Below are positions 24,689-28,891 of a stretch of 28,891 nucleotides of DNA, in pieces. Position 1 is the first letter of the stretch; each line of letters begins with the position of its first letter. Location of the stretch: positions 1-28,891 of the IMG/VR virus record IMGVR_UViG_3300047553_000145, one strand, 5' to 3'. This DNA is from a virus. The notes beneath the pieces are model-generated. The model was given only the letters and a program-made list of their open reading frames with translations, made no database searches and had not been told where the DNA came from. The position numbers and the translations under genes were made by a program.

Positions 24689-25366
24689 TTATTTTGTCAA
24701 ATCTTCGTAATCTAGTCCCATACCAATACCAAATCCTGCTTTCTGTGCTTTTGGACCTTGAAAAGAAACAATATCATTTGCATCAGACGTCTTGCCACCA
24801 CTAAATACTCTAGCCTTCATTTCTTCCCAAGCGTTAGACTTATCACTTTGCTCATCAAGATTTACACCTTGCATAGCAGCATCAAACTTCTTTTGTTGAT
24901 ATTCTAAGTCTCTTTTAGTTGATAGCAATAGCGTAAGTTCTGGCATAGATATAGAGTCTTCTAGTTCTTCAAAGTTTTTCCATATTCCCGTCAAAAATGC
25001 CTCTGCCTCAAGCGTTGGTAAATCTATTTCTGCCCACGTAGTTCCATCTTTATTTTCTACACCAGGATCTGCTGTGTTGGATGTTTTAATTTCTGCAGCA
25101 TATTCTAATATTTTGTACAATGTTTTTAGATCGAAACTATTTGCAATAACATCTTTATTTAAATAAACATTTGGTGCAAACTGGTGCATGGCAATAAATA
25201 CACAGTCTATGACTAGATCTAAGGCCTCATCTTGATCATCAGTTTGAGAGACAAGAACGAACTTGTCCATAAACTCTCTCATATATTTTATTTTAAGTGG
25301 ATAAACTTTTATAACATTTCCGTTGATGTCTTCTACATATCCAGTTTTATAAACTTCTTTTGCCAT
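24689..25366 (-). CDS. Tail assembly chaperone-like protein, long form
   Basis: A 225-residue protein. The N-terminal half (about 20-100) has the helical chaperone pattern (VYPLKIKYMREFMDKFVLVS, IDCVFIAMHQFAP, LKTLYKILEYAAEIKTS) shared with the next gene. The C-terminal half (MPELTLLLSTKRDLEYQQKK, AMQGVNLDEQ, NAWEEMKARVFSGG) resembles the T-extension of gpG/gpGT systems. It would link the tape measure to the tube protein during tail assembly. There is no overlap with the next gene and no clear slippery heptamer at a useful place, so frameshifting is not apparent. There is no SD; TGGTATACT lies six bases before the ATG, suggesting a leaderless start. It follows the terminator behind the tube gene. 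Confidence 0.8.
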   Translation of the reverse strand: MAKEVYKTGYVEDINGNVIKVYPLKIKYMREFMDKFVLVSQTDDQDEALDLVIDCVFIAMHQFAPNVYLNKDVIANSFDLKTLYKILEYAAEIKTSNTADPGVENKDGTTWAEIDLPTLEAEAFLTGIWKNFEELEDSISMPELTLLLSTKRDLEYQQKKFDAAMQGVNLDEQSDKSNAWEEMKARVFSGGKTSDANDIVSFQGPKAQKAGFGIGMGLDYEDLTK

Positions 25367-25372
25367 CTAAAC

Positions 25373-25378
25373 AGTATA
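25373..25378 (-). promoter_or_regulatory. Probable extended -10 element (TGGTATACT) for the long chaperone gene
   Basis: TATACT with TGG directly before it ends 6 bases before the ATG at 25366 on the minus strand. It stands right after the T-rich tail of the terminator, where a new transcription start is needed. There is no SD between it and the ATG, so the transcript is probably leaderless. Confidence 0.6.
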
Positions 25379-25384
25379 CCAAAA

Positions 25385-25422
25385 GAAAAATAGAAAAGCC
25401 CAGACTTTTTACGGTCTGGGCC
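25385..25422 (-). terminator. Rho-independent terminator behind the major tail protein gene
   Basis: On the minus strand an eight-base-pair GC-rich stem (GCCCAGAC pairing with GTCTGGGC, positions 25421-25414 with 25405-25398) encloses an eight-base loop. It is followed by TTTT and further T-rich sequence. The T tract is on the minus-strand 3' side only, so it acts on transcripts of the tail tube gene. It starts about 20 bases after that gene's stop codon. Confidence 0.9.
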
Positions 25423-25441
25423 AATCCTATATTAAATTGTA

Positions 25442-26056
25442 TTAGGCTGTTACTGTACGATCAACGATCTTACCGTATGAACCATCATTGTTTGGAAGAA
25501 GACGGAAAGTTACATCGAACATTGTCGCTGCATCTCTCTTAGCAGATACTGTAACGCTCTCAATTGAAAGTGCACGGTATGCTGTATAGATTCTCTCCAA
25601 GTTTGAACCTTCAGCACAGTCACCTGTACCTGGTCCTACTGCAACAAGACCACGCTCTACTGGACATTCGCCAATTTCGCCTGCTGACATGTTGAGCACT
25701 GTTCCACCACCTGTAAGATCTCCTTCTGCGCCTGCGATAGCGAAGAGAAGATTTTCCAAAGTTGCTTCTGCAAATGATGTTGCAAGGCTGACCTGCATTC
25801 CCTGCTTGAACAGTTTTGCTGCGTCAAGGACTTGGTCAACTGAAACTTCTGCGAAGTCTGGTTGGAATGTAATTTCGAGACCATTTGATGTATATCCGAT
25901 ATTACGGAAATCTGCATCGTCTGAAAGTGTATCCTTGAAAGAATCACCATCTACGTATGCTGGTAGGTCTGCTGCGGCTAGTTCGCCAGCCTCGTATGTG
26001 AACAGCGCTGCTGCTCCAACGATAATCTGAGAACTGTTACCTCTTGTATATGCCAT
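25442..26056 (-). CDS. Major tail (tube) protein
   Basis: A 204-residue protein predicted to form the tail tube. It is beta-rich with an acidic surface (MAYTRGNSSQIIVGAAALFT, GLEITFQPDFAEVSV, ESVTVSAKRDAATMFDVTFR). Its place between the tail terminator and the chaperones is the standard one for the tube gene. I use the ATG at 26056, preceded by AAGAGGTGAAAACT. A GTG three codons upstream lies inside that SD and is less likely. The gene is clearly richer in G and C than its flanks, and it has its own promoter and terminator. All this fits a very abundant structural protein with selected codon use. No Ig-like C-terminal extension is present. Confidence 0.88.
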   Translation of the reverse strand: MAYTRGNSSQIIVGAAALFTYEAGELAAADLPAYVDGDSFKDTLSDDADFRNIGYTSNGLEITFQPDFAEVSVDQVLDAAKLFKQGMQVSLATSFAEATLENLLFAIAGAEGDLTGGGTVLNMSAGEIGECPVERGLVAVGPGTGDCAEGSNLERIYTAYRALSIESVTVSAKRDAATMFDVTFRLLPNNDGSYGKIVDRTVTA

Positions 26057-26110
26057 AGTTTTCACCTCTTTTTTCTGTTTGAAATAAAGGCGTTTGTTTC
26101 CTCACTACCA

Positions 26111-26116
26111 ATTATA
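26111..26116 (-). promoter_or_regulatory. Extended -10 promoter (TGTTATAAT) for the major tail protein
   Basis: A perfect TATAAT with TGT before it lies in the 77-base gap upstream of the tube gene on the minus strand. It should give a leader of about 48 bases that contains the AGAGGTG SD. No good -35 is seen. Unlike the other -10 sites here, it is followed by a real leader. With the terminator behind the gene it makes the tube gene a separate strong unit. Confidence 0.65.
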
Positions 26117-26133
26117 ACAGCGTTTATTATGAG

Positions 26134-26757
26134 TTATAGGATGATTTTTGTGGCTAGTTTAGGCTCAGGGGTCCAATCAGCATTAGTCATTGAGGTATTT
26201 GAATGGTGATAATCATAATCAATAATTATCTTATTTCCACCATATGTACGGGCTGTTCCAAAGTCAATAATATCTCTGGTTTCCTGAAGTTGGTAAACCT
26301 TAAAGTTGTGGAAGTAGAACTTACAATCAACTACGGTATTAGCATCTAGCCTAATCTGTCTATTTCTGGCCCAGTTGTTGATCTCTTCCGCAGACTCATC
26401 TAGGCGGTCCATGAGTCTAAAAACAGACTCCTGAATTCTAATCATTTTTTCTATTGGGTTCTCTCCAGTAGCATAAAAATAATACATAACTTGCTCACAC
26501 TTAATGTGTGGAAAACTTGTTTTATTCATTTTAATGAGCCTATCCCAAGTTGCTGCTACACCTTGGGTGCTTTCTCCAAAATATTCTGTTAAATCATTAA
26601 TCGTTGATGGTGTAGATGGGAAAAATGGAAACGATGCCTTTTCATTGGTTCCTGCAGAAAATATTTCAGAAACCTTCTCCTGCAAATACTTGTTGATCCA
26701 TAAAACTGGTGTATTTAGTGCGGTAGAATCTTCTGTCCAGATTTCGCCATATGTCAT
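26134..26757 (-). CDS. Tail terminator protein
   Basis: A 207-residue protein assigned as tail terminator (gpU-like, capping the tube and joining it to the head) mainly from its position just before the tube gene and after the gp10-like gene. It shows an N-terminal helix (VLWINKYLQEKVSEIF), a middle section with KCEQVMYYFYAT, a helix IEKMIRIQESVFRLMDRLDES and C-terminal strands (CKFYFHNFKVYQLQET, NKIIIDYDYH). This alternating layout fits the family. The ATG overlaps the preceding stop (TAATG) with AAAGG upstream. Confidence 0.65.
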   Translation of the reverse strand: MTYGEIWTEDSTALNTPVLWINKYLQEKVSEIFSAGTNEKASFPFFPSTPSTINDLTEYFGESTQGVAATWDRLIKMNKTSFPHIKCEQVMYYFYATGENPIEKMIRIQESVFRLMDRLDESAEEINNWARNRQIRLDANTVVDCKFYFHNFKVYQLQETRDIIDFGTARTYGGNKIIIDYDYHHSNTSMTNADWTPEPKLATKIIL

Positions 26758-27428
26758 TATGATACCTTTGCATTTGCAATCCAGCGATAGCCAGTCTCAA
26801 TGCCCTTTCTCTTCCCCTGCTTTGAACCAGCAGCAAAATTATTTTTATACACTTGTGCATTTTCTAATTCTGATAAAGCACCAGACTTACGTAAAAATGC
26901 CTGAGTAAAATATTGACTAAAGAACTGATCAAACACAGATTCAAATCCACCCTGTGTATCTCCGCCAGGATTATCTACGGTAACTGGTCCCTTTGTAAAT
27001 ACTTGTTCTCCATCAACTTCAAAACTTAAGACTTTTGCCTCAACTGGAACTATAGTTACTGGAATTCCTTCTTCCATAATTTTTGCTTTGTCGTAAAATG
27101 GCACACGTGAACCATTCTTTATTGTTCTAGACTGAGAGAAAGTTGATTTAAAGGATAAGCCAAGGTTGCTAACAGTATAATCAATATCAAACAATCTAGC
27201 ATTTGGACTACCAGTTTGATACCATTCATAGATGTGGTGTAACCTAGATGGATTTACTCTAGCACTAGCATCAATGTATTCTTTCAAAAACTCCGTTACA
27301 TCTTTACCTAAATTTTTAAGAAAGACCTGCTTGCCCTTTTGAATTCCATCTAAAAAACCAACAGAATAGTCAATTATGTTATTAAGACTTTTCATAAGTG
27401 TGCTATCGTTTAGTCTTACCGCTATCAT
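26757..27428 (-). CDS. HK97 gp10-like head-tail joining protein
   Basis: A 223-residue protein in the neck cluster between the stopper and the terminator. The N-terminal helices (LMKSLNNIIDYSVGFLDGIQ, FLKNLGKDVTEFLKEYIDA) and the motif HHIYEWYQTGSPNARLFDI are typical of gp10-type neck or tail-completion proteins. The C-terminus is basic (GSKQGKRKGIETGYRW). The start ATG overlaps the stop of the stopper gene in an ATGA arrangement. The assignment is from the pattern and from gene order. Confidence 0.65.
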   Translation of the reverse strand: MIAVRLNDSTLMKSLNNIIDYSVGFLDGIQKGKQVFLKNLGKDVTEFLKEYIDASARVNPSRLHHIYEWYQTGSPNARLFDIDYTVSNLGLSFKSTFSQSRTIKNGSRVPFYDKAKIMEEGIPVTIVPVEAKVLSFEVDGEQVFTKGPVTVDNPGGDTQGGFESVFDQFFSQYFTQAFLRKSGALSELENAQVYKNNFAAGSKQGKRKGIETGYRWIANAKVS

Positions 27429-27871
27429 ATATCTACCGCCTGATTTTCAGAACGACGTAGTACTAACTTGTAATACTCTACTCTACCAAATGGACCAACA
27501 AATGGTTCTTGTGAGGCTACCTCAAAAATTGTTGGCTTGCCAGCACGAACGCCAGATGTCTCCATATAAATACTATTGCAGTTACGATCCTGGATGTTTG
27601 TTAGAACAACATTTGTCAAAGATGTTCCTGAGTCTAAGTTAGATACTCTGATATCAGACTTGACTCTACCGATTAATAGGGTGTCTTGCGTAATGTTGAC
27701 ATTAGGAACAATTTCTTCTTTAGTCTTGAGCCCTGCTGTAGTAAAATGACATGCAATAGTTTTATCTAGCATCCACTGCTTTTTAACATTGCCATATGCG
27801 CCTTGCTCAACGGTAGGATAAAAAACATCTACCTGCATAGGGAACATAAAATCTTTTCCCTCGCATTGCAT
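27425..27871 (-). CDS. Head-to-tail stopper (head closure) protein
   Basis: A 148-residue beta-barrel-like protein with strands such as FPMQVDVFYPTVEQGAYG, IRVSNLDSG and a C-terminal VEYYKLVLRRS. Small proteins of this kind between the connector and the gp10-like gene close the portal channel after packaging. CAGGAATAATCT lies before the ATG, which shares one base with the preceding stop (TAATG). The identification is by size, strand pattern and position. Confidence 0.6.
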   Translation of the reverse strand: MQCEGKDFMFPMQVDVFYPTVEQGAYGNVKKQWMLDKTIACHFTTAGLKTKEEIVPNVNITQDTLLIGRVKSDIRVSNLDSGTSLTNVVLTNIQDRNCNSIYMETSGVRAGKPTIFEVASQEPFVGPFGRVEYYKLVLRRSENQAVDI

Positions 27872-28767
27872 TAGATTATTCCTGGCTTAGGAATTGTAAC
27901 CTGATACTTATCCAAAATCTTGTCAACAATCATGTTGCCAGTCCCCTCAAGCATTGACTTGTCAAACTGTATTCTAAACTGATCTGAATTATAAGATGTA
28001 ACGTAGCGTGTATAATAATCTAACTTTCCACACTTAATATCTTCAATAAGTAGTTTAGTTGCATACTGCACATCTGAAGGAACTGTCTTATATCCAATAT
28101 CAAATACAAAGGTATAGTCCCAACCTCTTGGAAATCCTACCGCTAAAGATCCAGCCGAATGTCCTAAATCACCAAATGCTCTTGGGTATTGTTGCACACC
28201 CTGTTCTGATCTATTATACGTCTCCGCAATTACTCTTTCTATTGCAGAATTATCTAAAGTTACTCTAAAATCAAACTCATTGGTTTCTGGTGTATCAATA
28301 TCATAAATTAAAGTATTGTTTTCGTACACCTTTAAAACTTTATTAACTGTTTCCCAAATTGAAAAATAATCTGATCCATCTGCTGCCCTTTGAACAATAT
28401 ACTTTTGATTATAAAAACCATTAACTATAATGGTGTCAATTATTGAACGTGCAGCCATTTCTAAATTCTTATACTCTTCAATCTCTGAAGCAGTAGTACC
28501 CAATGTATTTGGGTCTACATATGGTCTAACTACGGATATCTGTTCAGTTAGAAAAACTGATGAATCTCCTAAAACTGATAACTCATACTCACCATCAATA
28601 GATGATGGTATGTTTACTGTCACAACATCTGTGACTAATTCTATAGAAAAATCTTCTGTTGTTACTGAGCGGTCCGCCAAGTCAGTCAGGATATATGAGT
28701 ATTCTCCTGGCGCTAGGCCAGTTATCTCATATTCAAATGTGCTTGACGGAACCCTCAATATCTCCAT
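27871..28767 (-). CDS. Head-to-tail connector (adaptor) with N-terminal Ig-like part
   Basis: A 298-residue protein. The first 85 residues form an Ig-like beta module (FEYEITGLAPGEYSYILTDL, VTVNIPSSIDGEYELSVLGD). The rest has helices and strands of adaptor proteins: EEYKNLEMAARSIIDTIIVN, a mid beta part (VLKVYENNTLIYDID), and C-terminal helices (VQYATKLLIEDIKCGK, GNMIVDKILDKYQV). Adaptors bind under the portal. An Ig-like addition at the N-terminus is not needed for this and may decorate the neck surface. The ATG has only a weak upstream GGTAAG and sits 2 bases after the preceding stop. Confidence 0.65.
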   Translation of the reverse strand: MEILRVPSSTFEYEITGLAPGEYSYILTDLADRSVTTEDFSIELVTDVVTVNIPSSIDGEYELSVLGDSSVFLTEQISVVRPYVDPNTLGTTASEIEEYKNLEMAARSIIDTIIVNGFYNQKYIVQRAADGSDYFSIWETVNKVLKVYENNTLIYDIDTPETNEFDFRVTLDNSAIERVIAETYNRSEQGVQQYPRAFGDLGHSAGSLAVGFPRGWDYTFVFDIGYKTVPSDVQYATKLLIEDIKCGKLDYYTRYVTSYNSDQFRIQFDKSMLEGTGNMIVDKILDKYQVTIPKPGII

Positions 28768-28769
28768 AC

Positions 28770-28891
28770 TTACTTACCGAATGCCTTTGCAACTTCGTCT
28801 GGTGTTGCCACACGAATGTGTGGTCGAGTTAGCCACTGATCAGCAGCATCCTTGTCAACGATGTTGTATCCTGTATAGACTTTTCCAACTC
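28770..28891 (-). CDS. 3' end of an unidentified head-region gene
   Basis: The frame is open from the window edge to a TAA at 28772-28770 and encodes at least 40 residues. The visible end includes YNIVDKDAADQWLTRPHIR and a final VATPDEVAKAFGK. The fragment is helical and basic at places, and I do not recognise it. It lies directly before the connector gene, so it is likely a small head or head-connector gene. The 5' part lies outside the window. Confidence 0.6.
   Translation of the reverse strand, partial: VGKVYTGYNIVDKDAADQWLTRPHIRVATPDEVAKAFGK

Noticed and set aside
24641-24700. Programmed -1 frameshift from the long into the short chaperone gene
   Set aside because: The genes do not overlap, a stop and a promoter-like element lie between them, and no slippery heptamer is obvious. 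The long gene already holds the C-terminal extension.
24689-24706. TTGACA at the end of the long chaperone gene as a -35 for the TATAAT at 24668-24673
   Set aside because: The spacing is 21 bases, beyond the usual 16-18. The promoter is better read as an extended -10.
25442-26065. GTG start of the major tail protein at 26065
   Set aside because: The GTG is part of the SD (AGAGGTG) that serves the ATG at 26056.
1-28891. Plus-strand open reading frames
   Set aside because: All lie opposite well-supported minus-strand genes, and their proteins have low complexity or no recognisable motifs. None has a coherent start context with neighbours.
1-28891. Lysis genes, integrase, tRNAs or CRISPR arrays
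   Set aside because: None could be supported: no amidase, muramidase or holin pattern, no recombinase catalytic motif, no cloverleaf and no regular repeat-spacer series.

Overview
This window is part of the genome of a long-tailed (siphovirus-type) bacteriophage. All 28 genes supported here lie on the minus strand, so transcription runs from high to low coordinates. Genes are tightly packed, many stop and start codons overlap, and no intergenic stretch exceeds about 80 bases. No tRNA, CRISPR array, insertion sequence, integrase or lysis gene was seen. The DNA is AT-rich. The module order and several proteins (the MerR-like HTH protein, the FN3-like tail protein, the TAC/TMP/tail hub layout) recall actinobacteriophages. 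A plausible but unproven host is a low-GC actinobacterium such as a freshwater Nanopelagicales relative.

Reading in the direction of transcription: (1) 28891-26134 is the neck: the 3' end of an unidentified head-region gene, a head-to-tail connector, a stopper/closure protein, an HK97-gp10-like protein and a tail terminator. (2) 26056-25442 is the major tail tube gene. It has its own extended -10 promoter, a strong SD and a rho-independent terminator behind it, and it is visibly more GC-rich than its neighbours. (3) 25366-24309 holds two tail assembly chaperone-like genes that appear to be paralogues: a long one (N domain plus C-terminal extension) and a short one (N domain only). (4) 24284-17391 is a 2297-residue tape measure protein. 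(5) 17391-9970 is the tail tip: a distal tail protein, a 1432-residue hub-like protein with a probable inserted lectin-like domain, and four smaller tail or fibre proteins. (6) 9970-7552 has a zinc-ribbon protein, a MerR-like DNA-binding protein, two small unknowns (one possibly a helicase accessory factor) and a DnaB-type helicase. (7) 7539-888 has a small unknown protein, a CHC2/TOPRIM primase, a gp32-like zinc-containing ssDNA-binding protein, a DnaE-type DNA polymerase III alpha, a MazG-like pyrophosphohydrolase, a RecA-family recombinase and a small zinc protein. (8) 879-1 is an open-ended gene for a 2-oxoglutarate/Fe(II) oxygenase-like protein.

The phage therefore carries most of a replisome (helicase, primase, polymerase, SSB, recombinase) but shows no clamp or clamp loader here.

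The strongest unexplained signal is in the start sites. Several genes that lack a Shine-Dalgarno sequence carry a perfect or near-perfect -10 hexamer (TATAAT/TATACT, often extended by TGn) exactly 5-7 nt before the ATG. This is the arrangement expected for leaderless mRNAs. The other genes use either a clear SD or a TAATG stop-start overlap. The second notable system is the tandem pair of chaperone genes, which may replace the usual G/GT programmed frameshift.
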